34,105 bases of DNA from an uncultured Bacteroidales bacterium. GTDB lineage: Bacteria; Bacteroidota; Bacteroidia; Bacteroidales; Bacteroidaceae. The translations under genes were made by a program, and so were the position numbers. Shown here one piece after another: positions 16,110-23,253 of the stretch. Below the pieces are notes generated by a model. That model saw only the letters and a program-made list of their open reading frames with translations. It was not told where the DNA came from and searched no databases. Every line of letters begins with the position of its first letter. Positions within the stretch are counted from its first letter, which is position 1. The stretch covers positions 1-34,105 of the forward strand of contig CADCGD010000022.1 in assembly GCA_902800925.1 (NCBI GenBank), read 5' to 3'.

Positions 16110-16892
16110 TTATTTTCTCGAAGAAACTATTATAATGGCTGTGAAGATGCGTCCAGACTGGATACCCAGTCGGCGGGCAGAGAAGAAAGAGTCGGACTGC
16201 ACAAAGGTGCAGACAGGAGAGACAGCGATATGGTCGGCAGGGACGCCTTGATTCATCAGCTGTTGACGATTGCACTCAGGCAGGTCGATGTGCCACTTCT
16301 CATATTTCTTGCTGATGGATTCCATATCGAAACCTGCTTGGGCGAAAGCATCGTAGACCTCGTCACCCACCTCGAAACTCTCTAGATGGATGCCAGGACC
16401 TATCTGTGCCACGAGGTCTGAAGGACGAGAGCCATAGACGGCGCTCATCTTACTGACGGCTTTTTCTACAATGCGTTGCACGGTACCACGCCATCCGGCA
16501 TGAATGGCACAGACAGCGCGCTGCACAGGGTCGTAGAGCAGTACGGGAATACAGTCGGCCGTAGAGACACCGATGCATACACCTGGGACATTGGTCATCA
16601 GTGCATCCACGCCCTCCAGATTGGCATCCAGTTGTTCGTTGATGACGGCTATCTCCGTCAGATGTACTTGGTGTGGCATCAGCAGAAGGTTGTCGCTGAT
16701 TCCTAATAGTGTGCAGAGTGCCTGACGGTTCTTACTGATGGCTTCTTCCTCATCGCCACAATAGCGGTTGATGTTGAACTCGCCATACTTCCCCTTGCTA
16801 AATCCTCCTTGACGCATGGTGCTGAATGCGGTCACACCCTCGCCCAAATGGTATTCTGTCAGTATTGGTTTTCTCCTCGTTTGCATCATCAT
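16110..16892 (-). CDS. pgeF: PgeF/YfiH-family protein (peptidoglycan editing factor, DUF152)
   Basis: 260 residues of the YfiH/multicopper-polyphenol-oxidase-like (DUF152) family, which includes PgeF and purine-nucleoside-cleaving enzymes. The metal-site motifs are intact: MPHQVH (His74, His77), TADCIP (Cys114) and IHAGWRGT (His131). In E. coli PgeF removes wrongly incorporated L-Ser from peptidoglycan precursors. An upstream TTG at 16922 lies inside the -7 box, so translation must start at one of three successive ATGs, 16892 being the first. It is divergent from murQ, another cell-wall gene. Confidence 0.93.
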   Translation of the reverse strand: MMMQTRRKPILTEYHLGEGVTAFSTMRQGGFSKGKYGEFNINRYCGDEEEAISKNRQALCTLLGISDNLLLMPHQVHLTEIAVINEQLDANLEGVDALMTNVPGVCIGVSTADCIPVLLYDPVQRAVCAIHAGWRGTVQRIVEKAVSKMSAVYGSRPSDLVAQIGPGIHLESFEVGDEVYDAFAQAGFDMESISKKYEKWHIDLPECNRQQLMNQGVPADHIAVSPVCTFVQSDSFFSARRLGIQSGRIFTAIIIVSSRK

Positions 16893-16919
16893 TGGTTGTT
16901 TAGCAAGATTTTTCTGTTG

Positions 16920-16927
16920 CAAAGGTA
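16920..16927 (-). promoter_or_regulatory. -7 box of pgeF
   Basis: Minus-strand TACCTTTG, 27 nt before ATG 16892. Its position rules out the in-frame TTG at 16922 as start codon. Confidence 0.75.
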
Positions 16928-17002
16928 CAAAATAATTGAGAATTAAGACAGTATCATCACACTTTTTCTGTAGAAAAGAATGCAGAATTAAGAAATAATT
17001 CG

Positions 17003-17010
17003 TACTTTTG
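17003..17010 (+). promoter_or_regulatory. -7 box of murQ
   Basis: TACTTTTG on the plus strand, leaving a 5' UTR of about 50 nt before ATG 17069. Divergent from the pgeF promoter about 75 nt away. Confidence 0.7.
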
Positions 17011-17068
17011 CACCCGCAAAAGAAAGACGTCGCAAGAAGACAACTACAAATAGCGTCTATTTTCCGAT

Positions 17069-17917
17069 ATGGTCAGCAAGTCAGTACAACGAAAGATTAC
17101 CGAGCAGCCGTCACGCTACAATCACCTGGAGCGTATGACCGTAGGTGAACTGTTGCAGCACATCAACGATGAAGACCGTCTGGTGGCTGAGGCAGTCAAC
17201 AAAGCACTGCCGCAGATAGAGGCATTGGTAGCCGCTATCGAACCCAGAATGAAACGTGGTGGCCGTCTGTTTTATATCGGTGCGGGAACCAGTGGTCGTC
17301 TGGGTGTTCTCGATGCTAGCGAACTGCCTCCCACCTTTGGTGTCTCTGAAGAGTGGGTGGTGGGTATCATTGCCGGTGGCGATGAGGCTTTGCGCCATGC
17401 TGTGGAACGTGCTGAGGATGTTGCACCACACGGATGGCGCGACCTACAGGCTTTTCATCCTAAAGCAGACGATACTGTTATCGGCATTGCGGCATCGGGT
17501 ACGACACCTTATGTCATTGGGGCTGTCGAGGAAGCCAGAAGACAGGGCCTGCTGACGGGCTGTATCACCAGCAATCCTGATACACCGCTGGCTGCTGCCG
17601 TGGACCATCCTATTGAGACGATTGTCGGTCCTGAGTTTGTGACGGGTTCCAGTCGCATGAAGAGTGGTACGGCACAGAAGATGGTGCTCAATATGATTTC
17701 TACGGCGTTGATGATTCGCATGGGACGCGTACGTGGCAATCGCATGGTAAGAATGCAACTGAAGAATGCCAAGCTCGTAGACCGTGGTACGCGTATGCTT
17801 CAGGAGTTCCTGGGCTTGGACTATGAGGAAGCCCAACACCGTTTGCTTGACGCAGGCAGCGTAGACCGTGTTCTGCGTGAAGAGCATGTCCTAGACCCCA
17901 TGGATTCCGATTGCTAA
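17069..17917 (+). CDS. murQ: N-acetylmuramic acid 6-phosphate etherase
   Basis: 282 residues, usual for MurQ. It cleaves the lactyl ether of MurNAc-6-P to GlcNAc-6-P and D-lactate in peptidoglycan recycling. Seen: the SIS sugar-phosphate domain with FYIGAGTSGRLGVLDASELPPTFG (Ser75; Glu85 matches the catalytic Glu), VERAED (Glu113, the second conserved Glu), IAASGTTPYV, and SSRMKSGTAQKMVLNMIST. Shares a divergent promoter region with pgeF. No murK or amgK neighbour is in the window. Confidence 0.96.
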   Translation: MVSKSVQRKITEQPSRYNHLERMTVGELLQHINDEDRLVAEAVNKALPQIEALVAAIEPRMKRGGRLFYIGAGTSGRLGVLDASELPPTFGVSEEWVVGIIAGGDEALRHAVERAEDVAPHGWRDLQAFHPKADDTVIGIAASGTTPYVIGAVEEARRQGLLTGCITSNPDTPLAAAVDHPIETIVGPEFVTGSSRMKSGTAQKMVLNMISTALMIRMGRVRGNRMVRMQLKNAKLVDRGTRMLQEFLGLDYEEAQHRLLDAGSVDRVLREEHVLDPMDSDC

Positions 17918-17949
17918 CCTCTCACCCCTTACTTCTCACCTCTAATCAC

Positions 17950-17977
17950 AAAAAGAGGACACCCTCACGGATGTCCT
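17950..17977 (-). terminator. Terminator of the small RNA
   Basis: Stem AGGACA/TGTCCT (17972-17977 with 17956-17961), loop of 10 nt, then CTTTTT read leftward. On the plus strand the same stem could also stop murQ transcripts but with a poorer tail. Confidence 0.8.
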
Positions 17978-18116
17978 TCTTCATGTATGTTTCATCATTT
18001 TCCTCGAAACATAATTTACTACATAACCAAAACTACTAACCTAAAACAAAATATGAATGATCTTACTATTAATCCTTGAAACAATCTTTACTTTACCTTT
18101 AAGACTTCCTCTGAAG
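17950..18116 (-). ncRNA. Small RNA (~165 nt) with own promoter and terminator
   Basis: The gene-free stretch between murQ and the HhH gene holds a complete minus-strand transcription unit. It has the promoter at 18123-18153, an expected start near 18116, a small CTTC/GAAG hairpin at the 5' end, a TGTTTC/GAAACA hairpin near its 3' half, and a terminator hairpin (AGGACA/TGTCCT, 17956-17977) followed by five T (17950-17954). No frame of protein length lies in it. The middle is A/T-rich and looks single-stranded, so it could be a trans-acting regulator. No gene follows for it to lead into. Confidence 0.7.
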
Positions 18117-18122
18117 ACGATG

Positions 18123-18153
18123 CAAAGGTACGAATGTGTGCGCACACAACAAA
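18123..18153 (-). promoter_or_regulatory. Promoter of the small RNA with palindrome in the spacer
   Basis: Minus-strand -33 TTTG (18150-18153) and -7 TACCTTTG (18123-18130), spacer 19 nt. The spacer contains a perfect 14-bp palindrome TGTGTGCGCACACA (18135-18148), which is in the right place for a repressor or activator site. Confidence 0.8.
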
Positions 18154-18255
18154 ATATTCTTGTAATTTTTACACTAAAATATGCAACTTATTGATTTATG
18201 TCAAGTAGGGGATAGCAAAAACTGCTGATTTTGGGTCAAAAACAGGGTTCTCTGC

Positions 18256-19155
18256 CTAGTACTCAACATAGGGTTCCAGACGCTGGATAACATCCGCTGT
18301 GAAGTCTTTTGAGAAGCGCAGGTCTTGCAGGCTCTTAATATCGCCATGCAGTTGGCGATAGTCCACAATCGCCTTGGCCATGTAGTAGTTGATATAGGGG
18401 TGGCGGCGCAACTGCTGCAACGACAGCTTGTTGATGGCAATCCGCTGTGGGGTAGGGTTGTTGATGACGAAATACTGTTTGGCAGACTGTGGGAAACCCT
18501 CTATCTCGTCCAGTTGGTCCACACTGACGTAGCCGCCAATCCACTTGCCGTGGCGCACAATCTCCTTGGCATAGTAGCTGCCAATGCCAGGTACCTTCAT
18601 CAGCTGGGTGGTGTCTGCGGTATTCAGTGCAATACGTTCGCCTTCTTTCAGTTTGACGGTATGGCGTACGCTGTCGCGCTCTTCCTTGGGAAAGAGCGTG
18701 GCTGCCGACTGGTAATCGTCAGAGATACGGATGTAGGGTTCCAGCCTCAGATAGTCTTTCTTAGTGAGTCCATAGGTCTGGGCAAAGTCGCGCTTGCTGC
18801 GATAGACACCGCCTCGGGCCCTATAGCGGTAAATGTTACGAATCATCCAGGCGGGCAGGCCCAGACGCATCAGTTGGGTGGAGTCTGCCGTATTGGGGTC
18901 GAAGTAGAACTCTTCAGTATGACGCACGGGCACTTCGCCGACAGTCATCGATGCTGAAGCGTGTTTCCCATAGTTGCCTTTACCGTAGTAATTGCCTTTA
19001 CCGTAAATACCGTTGCGTTGCTGTTGCAGGCTGTCTTTGTGCTGCTGTTCTACCACGGGTGTCTGCTCTCCTCCGTTTGTCAGCCACAGGCCAATCAAAG
19101 CCAATGTACCGATGATAATGGCAGTGAGGACTGTGCGACGGTCGTTACGGTTCAT
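18256..19155 (-). CDS. Helix-hairpin-helix (ComEA-like) membrane-anchored protein
   Basis: 299 residues. Residues about 10-26 form an N-terminal membrane helix (TAIIIGTLALIGLWLTNGG), followed by a Gln/Gly/Lys-rich linker with GKGNYYGKGNYGKH, then three HhH-type units: FDPNTADSTQLMRLGLPAWM, LNTADTTQLMKVPGIGSYYA and INKLSLQQLRRHPYINYYMA. These fit ComEA-family DNA-binding modules, which in competence systems bind incoming DNA in the periplasm; that role is not proven here. The frame opens earlier (19233), but ATG 19155 overlaps the stop of the upstream symporter gene (ATGA) and gives the membrane helix. Confidence 0.82.
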   Translation of the reverse strand: MNRNDRRTVLTAIIIGTLALIGLWLTNGGEQTPVVEQQHKDSLQQQRNGIYGKGNYYGKGNYGKHASASMTVGEVPVRHTEEFYFDPNTADSTQLMRLGLPAWMIRNIYRYRARGGVYRSKRDFAQTYGLTKKDYLRLEPYIRISDDYQSAATLFPKEERDSVRHTVKLKEGERIALNTADTTQLMKVPGIGSYYAKEIVRHGKWIGGYVSVDQLDEIEGFPQSAKQYFVINNPTPQRIAINKLSLQQLRRHPYINYYMAKAIVDYRQLHGDIKSLQDLRFSKDFTADVIQRLEPYVEY

Positions 19156-20504
19156 AGGATATGCAGCTGATGGAGGAATACGAGTATGATGCAGACAGGA
19201 CAGACGTAGCGTACAGCAAAGAGGAATACGCAATAGAACATCTGATTATGTTGTCCGTTGTTGGTGAACTCGTCGAAGACCAGCTGGCGCGGAATATACC
19301 AGCCCACAAACAGACAGGCCAGCATACCACCCAAGGGCAGCATGACGTTGGCTGTCAGCTGGTCGCAGAAGTCCATGAGCGACACTCCCAAGACTTTGAT
19401 ATCGATAGCGCCTACCGACCACGAGCAGAGCACACAGAGCACGCTGGCGATGATGGTAAGCACCCAAGCAGCGTATTTGCGTGGCATGTGGAACTCTTCC
19501 GTAAAGAAGGCGGTGCCTATCTCGTGCATGGAGATGGTCGATGTCAGGGCGGCGAATACCAGCAGGGCATAGAACATGATGCTGACCACATAGCCCACCA
19601 CGGGCAGACTGCCAAAGGCCTGTTGGAAGACGTTGGGCAGGGTGATGAAGATGAGTGAGGGTCCTGAGTCGGCACTGATGCCTACGGCTGCTGCTGCAGG
19701 GAAGATAAGCAGGCCGGAGAGGATGGCTATCATGGTGTCGAGCAAGGCTATCTGTCCTGCTGAGTACAGCAGATTAGTCTTCGGGGAGAAGTAGCTGGCA
19801 TAGGTACACAGACAGGCTGTTCCCAGCGACAGCGAGAAGAAGGCCTGACCGAGGGCTTCCAGTGCAACATTGCCGTTAATCTTCGAGAAGTCGGGATACA
19901 ACAGGAACTTCACACCCTCCATGGCACCTGGCAACATGCAGGAGGCAATGACCAGTATGACGAGCAGGATCAGCAGGATGGGCATCAGCAATTTGGATGC
20001 TTTCTCGATGCCACCACGCACACCACGCACAACGATGAGGTGGGTCATCAGTATGAAGAGCAGTCCGAAGAGGACGGGTTTCCACACATTGCTGGAGAAG
20101 TCGACGAAGTACTGCTGTACATATTGGCAGTCGCCCTGTATCTGCCCGCCGATGGAGGCAAAGAGATACTGCAGGCACCAGCCGGCCACAACGGCATAGA
20201 AGCCCAGAATGATGGTCGAGGTGAGGATGCCCAGATGACCCACCAGCTTCCAGGGACGTCCTTCCGATAGCTTGTCATAGGCCCTGGCGGCATTGGTCTG
20301 TGCATGGCGCCCCACAATGAATTCGCTGATCATTCCAGGAACACCCAACAGCAGGATACAGCCCACATACGTCAATAGGAAGGCTGCACCACCGTTCTGT
20401 CCCGTCATGTAGGGGAAACGCCAGATGTTGCCCAGTCCCACTGCCGAGCCTGCCGTTGCAAGCACCATGCCCAGCTTACTGCCAAAATTACCGCGTTCAG
20501 TCAT
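19152..20504 (-). CDS. Sodium:neurotransmitter symporter-family transporter (second copy)
   Basis: 450 residues of the NSS/SNF family with about 12 membrane helices. The TM1 signature AGSAVGLGNIWRFPYMTGQNGG carries the unwound segment that binds Na+ and substrate, followed by VPGMISEFIVGRHAQTNA. Such bacterial members usually import amino acids such as Trp, Met or Leu with sodium; the substrate cannot be read off. The start overlaps the stop of the first copy by 8 nt and its stop overlaps the HhH gene, so the three genes are translationally linked. Confidence 0.93.
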   Translation of the reverse strand: MTERGNFGSKLGMVLATAGSAVGLGNIWRFPYMTGQNGGAAFLLTYVGCILLLGVPGMISEFIVGRHAQTNAARAYDKLSEGRPWKLVGHLGILTSTIILGFYAVVAGWCLQYLFASIGGQIQGDCQYVQQYFVDFSSNVWKPVLFGLLFILMTHLIVVRGVRGGIEKASKLLMPILLILLVILVIASCMLPGAMEGVKFLLYPDFSKINGNVALEALGQAFFSLSLGTACLCTYASYFSPKTNLLYSAGQIALLDTMIAILSGLLIFPAAAAVGISADSGPSLIFITLPNVFQQAFGSLPVVGYVVSIMFYALLVFAALTSTISMHEIGTAFFTEEFHMPRKYAAWVLTIIASVLCVLCSWSVGAIDIKVLGVSLMDFCDQLTANVMLPLGGMLACLFVGWYIPRQLVFDEFTNNGQHNQMFYCVFLFAVRYVCPVCIILVFLHQLHIL

Positions 20505-21870
20505 GCAATAGTCCTAATTGATGTAAGAAGATGATGAGTATGGCCAGCGGACAGACGTACTTCACCAGGAAGATAAAGCAGTGGAAGAAGCGTCCGCGCA
20601 GCTCGCCCCAGTTGGTGAACTCGTCGTGGACCACCTTGTGGGGTACTACCCAGCCAATGAAGATGCAGGTCAGGAAACCGACCATGGGCAGGAATATCTG
20701 ACCGGTGATGAAGTCGAACCAGTCGAACAGCGACCGTCCGAAGAGAGCGAGTCCGTCGACAGCTCCCAGTGACAGTGAACAGAATGCGCCGATAATGCTG
20801 GTCAGGATGGTCACCCACAGGGCTGCATGCTTGCGGGTGGTATGCAACTCCTCCTGAATGAAGGCCGTGGATACCTCGTGCAGCGACATCAGCGACGTCA
20901 AGGCTGCCAGCGACAACAGCACGAAGAACAGCAGGGCGACGATATAGCCCACGATGGGGACGGCTGCAAAGGCCTGCTGGAACACGTTGGGCAGGGTGAT
21001 GAAGATGAGCGAGGGTCCAGAGTCTGGGTTCACACCTACGGAGAAGGCGGCAGGGAATATCATGAGTCCAGCCAGGATGGCCACCATGCAGTCGATGACG
21101 GCAATCTGCGTAGCCGACTTCGTCAGATTGGTGGATTTCGAGAAGTAGCTGGCATAGGTACACAGACACCCCATCGCAATGCTCAGCGAGTAGAATGCCT
21201 GTCCTAAGGCGCCCAGGAACACATCGCCTGTAATCTTTGAGGTGTCGGGCTTGAACAGGAACTCGATGCCTTTTCCTGCTCCAGGCAACAGGCATGCTGC
21301 CACCACGATGATGAGCAACAGGATAAATAGGGTGGGCATCAGTAGTTTCGACGCACGCTCAATGCCTGCCCTTACACCGTGTTCGATAATCAGGTAGGTC
21401 ATCACGAGGATAATCACCGTCCACAAGACGGGTTTGACAGGATCAGTGCTCAGTTCGGCAAAGTAGGTGCGGAAATACTCCGGGTCGCCCTGCAGATGGC
21501 CTATCAGCGAGGCCCACACATACTGCAGACACCAACCGCTGACCACCGCATAGTAGCTCGTGATGAGGAATCCCGTGAGCACACCCATATAGCCTATTGC
21601 GGCCCACGGCGTTCTACCAGCCAACAGTCGATAGGCGCGTGCCGTATTGGCCTGTGCATGACGACCCACAATGAATTCGCTGATCATGCAGGGAATGCCT
21701 AACAGCAGCACACACGCTATGTAGATGATGATAAACACGGCACCACCGTTCTCGCCAGCCATATAGGGAAAGCGCCACACGTTGCCCAGTCCCACTGCCG
21801 AGCCAGCCGTAGCCAGTATCACGCCCAGCTTACTGCTGAAATTATCTCTTTCGTTCACATTATTACTCAT
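20497..21870 (-). CDS. Sodium:neurotransmitter symporter-family transporter (first copy)
   Basis: 457 residues, NSS family, about 12 helices, with AGSAVGLGNVWRFPYMAGENGG in TM1 and IPCMISEFIVGRHAQANT. It is clearly a tandem paralogue of the next gene, with conserved segments such as PDSGPSLIFITLPNVFQQAF in both. The open frame goes up to a TTG at 21912, but that lies upstream of the -7 box (21879-21886), so ATG 21870 (MSNNVNERDNF) is the start. First gene of a three-gene operon. Confidence 0.93.
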   Translation of the reverse strand: MSNNVNERDNFSSKLGVILATAGSAVGLGNVWRFPYMAGENGGAVFIIIYIACVLLLGIPCMISEFIVGRHAQANTARAYRLLAGRTPWAAIGYMGVLTGFLITSYYAVVSGWCLQYVWASLIGHLQGDPEYFRTYFAELSTDPVKPVLWTVIILVMTYLIIEHGVRAGIERASKLLMPTLFILLLIIVVAACLLPGAGKGIEFLFKPDTSKITGDVFLGALGQAFYSLSIAMGCLCTYASYFSKSTNLTKSATQIAVIDCMVAILAGLMIFPAAFSVGVNPDSGPSLIFITLPNVFQQAFAAVPIVGYIVALLFFVLLSLAALTSLMSLHEVSTAFIQEELHTTRKHAALWVTILTSIIGAFCSLSLGAVDGLALFGRSLFDWFDFITGQIFLPMVGFLTCIFIGWVVPHKVVHDEFTNWGELRGRFFHCFIFLVKYVCPLAILIIFLHQLGLLHD

Positions 21871-21874
21871 ATCG

Positions 21875-21906
21875 TTTGCAAAAATACTAAATAATTCGTA
21901 CTTTTG
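21875..21906 (+). promoter_or_regulatory. Promoter of the VanZ-like gene
   Basis: -33 TTTG (21875-21878) and -7 TACTTTTG (21899-21906) with a 20-nt spacer, 20 nt before ATG 21927. Confidence 0.8.
21879..21886 (-). promoter_or_regulatory. -7 box of the symporter operon
   Basis: Minus-strand TATTTTTG 9 nt before ATG 21870, so the leader is very short. It overlaps or abuts the -33 element of the opposite-strand vanZ promoter, so the two promoters may interfere. Confidence 0.6.
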
Positions 21907-21926
21907 CAGCAAAAATCAAAGAAAAG

Positions 21927-22313
21927 ATGCACTTTTTTATCCAATTTGTAAGAAAATACCCATTTTCCGTGTTCTGCATCGTGCTTATCTGGGTGCTCTC
22001 ACTGACACCATTTTTCCCTGAGACGCCCCTCGACGATGTCCAGTTCATCGATAAGTGGACGCACTTCGTTATGTATGGTGGCACGTGCAGCGTCATCTGG
22101 TTTGAGTACCTGCGCCATCACAAGGTCATCGAGTGGCGTAAAGTCGTGCTCCTGGCCGTTGTGGGTATGATCTTGCTGGGTGGTCTCATGGAACTCCTCC
22201 AGGCCTACTGCACCACCACCCGTTCTGGCGAGTGGCTCGACTTCTGGGCCGACAGCCTAGGCGTCCTGCTGGGCAATGCCCTCGGTTTCCTTCTCCACTT
22301 GTTAAAGAAATAG
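21927..22313 (+). CDS. VanZ-like membrane protein
   Basis: 128 residues with four membrane helices (FSVFCIVLIWVLSLTPF, WTHFVMYGGTCSVIWFEYL, VVLLAVVGMILLGGLMELLQ, FWADSLGVLLGNALGFLLHLL). The DKWTHFVMYG and MELLQAY...R.GEWLDFWADSLG signatures define the VanZ family. Function in Bacteroidetes is unclear; the enterococcal namesake gives low-level teicoplanin resistance, which should not be assumed here. Monocistronic. Confidence 0.88.
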   Translation: MHFFIQFVRKYPFSVFCIVLIWVLSLTPFFPETPLDDVQFIDKWTHFVMYGGTCSVIWFEYLRHHKVIEWRKVVLLAVVGMILLGGLMELLQAYCTTTRSGEWLDFWADSLGVLLGNALGFLLHLLKK

Positions 22314-22337
22314 GGGCTCAAGTGCACAGCGGAGACC

Positions 22338-22451
22338 CTACTGTGCATAATTCTTGAATACCTGATTCACATTAAATGCGTCCCAGCCTAATTCCATCAG
22401 TTTGACGATTACCATTTGCTCGCCTATATTACCTATTCGCGTATTATTCAT
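22338..22451 (-). pseudogene. Truncated gene stub (possible restriction-endonuclease-like N-terminus)
   Basis: A 37-codon frame (begins MNNTRIGNIGEQMVIVKLME, then LGWDAFNVNQ, ends NYAQ) starts 1 nt after the stop of the upstream gene. The G-x-x-GE helix followed by LMELGWDAFN is typical of the first helix of PDDEXK-type nuclease or DUF4365-like proteins, which would continue with a catalytic Asp strand. Here the frame stops just before that point. It is therefore probably the 5' end of a gene whose remainder was lost at the island boundary. A TGCACAG/CTGTGCA hairpin (22323-22347) overlaps its stop. Confidence 0.55.
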
Positions 22452-22452
22452 A

Positions 22453-22995
22453 TTACCATAAACTATGAAGTCCGTCCCACCAAATATCAGCCCTACTGTC
22501 ATAAGTATTGTAATCTTTCCAATATTTACTCTCTATTTTGTCAAGCAAATTATCAGGACTAAGTTTGCTGTCGTATTTAATTATCCAATTCTCATGCTCC
22601 TTGTAATCTTTATCTAACACGCTACTTTTTGTTACACTAGATTTCAATTGACTTGATAATAGTTTCACAAGCTCTTTCTTGTCGAGTCGTTTAATGCGCC
22701 GCACAAAAGGGGCATCTTCGTTATTCACGAACAAATCACCTAACATGATTTTTAGAATATAGGAAGCCACACAATACTGTATTCTACGGCGATACCTTTC
22801 GTCACATTCCTTCGCGTACCGATTTATAATCTTGTTCAAATTACCACCTTGTTGAACGAATTTTGCAAGGCGAACTATTTTCTGTTCGATGGAGCTCCAG
22901 TTCCATTCATCACCACCATCATCCCAATATTCTCTTCGGGTAATAAGCCCTTCATATTCTTCTGTGGAGACGTTAAAAGGAGTTAGATAAACCAT
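22453..22995 (-). CDS. Hypothetical protein, 180 aa
   Basis: Not recognised. It is soluble and charged, with a Trp/Asp/Glu-rich N-terminus (EYWDDGGDEWNWSS), a helical Arg/Lys middle (YAKECDERYRRRIQYCVAS) and a Trp-rich C-terminus (KYWKDYNTYDSRADIWWDGLHSLW). No signal peptide, membrane helix or catalytic motif is seen. AT-rich like the island. It is probably co-transcribed with the gene stub that follows 1 nt later. An aATATTTG sequence upstream is close to a -7 box but not exact. Confidence 0.65.
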   Translation of the reverse strand: MVYLTPFNVSTEEYEGLITRREYWDDGGDEWNWSSIEQKIVRLAKFVQQGGNLNKIINRYAKECDERYRRRIQYCVASYILKIMLGDLFVNNEDAPFVRRIKRLDKKELVKLLSSQLKSSVTKSSVLDKDYKEHENWIIKYDSKLSPDNLLDKIESKYWKDYNTYDSRADIWWDGLHSLW

Positions 22996-23182
22996 AAGCT
23001 AAAATTTGTAGTTATATTTTTATAATGAAAAGTTCGCAAATATTTATTTGATCTTGACATTCTCTTTTTTCACTCGTAGACAAGTTCCTGGAGGTTAGTC
23101 AAATTGAGGAAGCAGATTTTGCTTTAATATATCTGGTATAATCTCACTATCCAAATTTTTATCCCAACGAGATCACTTCTTT

Positions 23183-23225
23183 AAATCCGCAAGATTCTGA
23201 ATACCAGTTTCTTGCGGATTTTTAT
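23183..23225. terminator. 12-bp hairpin terminator downstream of the AlbA_2 gene
   Basis: AAATCCGCAAGA (23183-23194) pairs perfectly with TCTTGCGGATTT (23210-23221), followed by TT on the plus strand and flanked by extra A on the left. It lies 30-70 nt past the stop of the minus-strand gene at 23254, whose transcript it probably ends; the plus-strand tail is the better T-run. The rest of 22996-23253 shows nothing else. Confidence 0.7.
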
Positions 23226-23253
23226 ATTCACACAATGCACCACATTTGCACCA

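Noticed and set aside
16893-16922. TTG start for pgeF
   Set aside because: The TTG overlaps the -7 box at 16920-16927; the ATGs at 16886-16892 are downstream of the transcription start.
21871-21912. TTG start extending the first symporter
   Set aside because: It lies upstream of the -7 box at 21879-21886, and ATG 21870 gives the normal NSS N-terminus.
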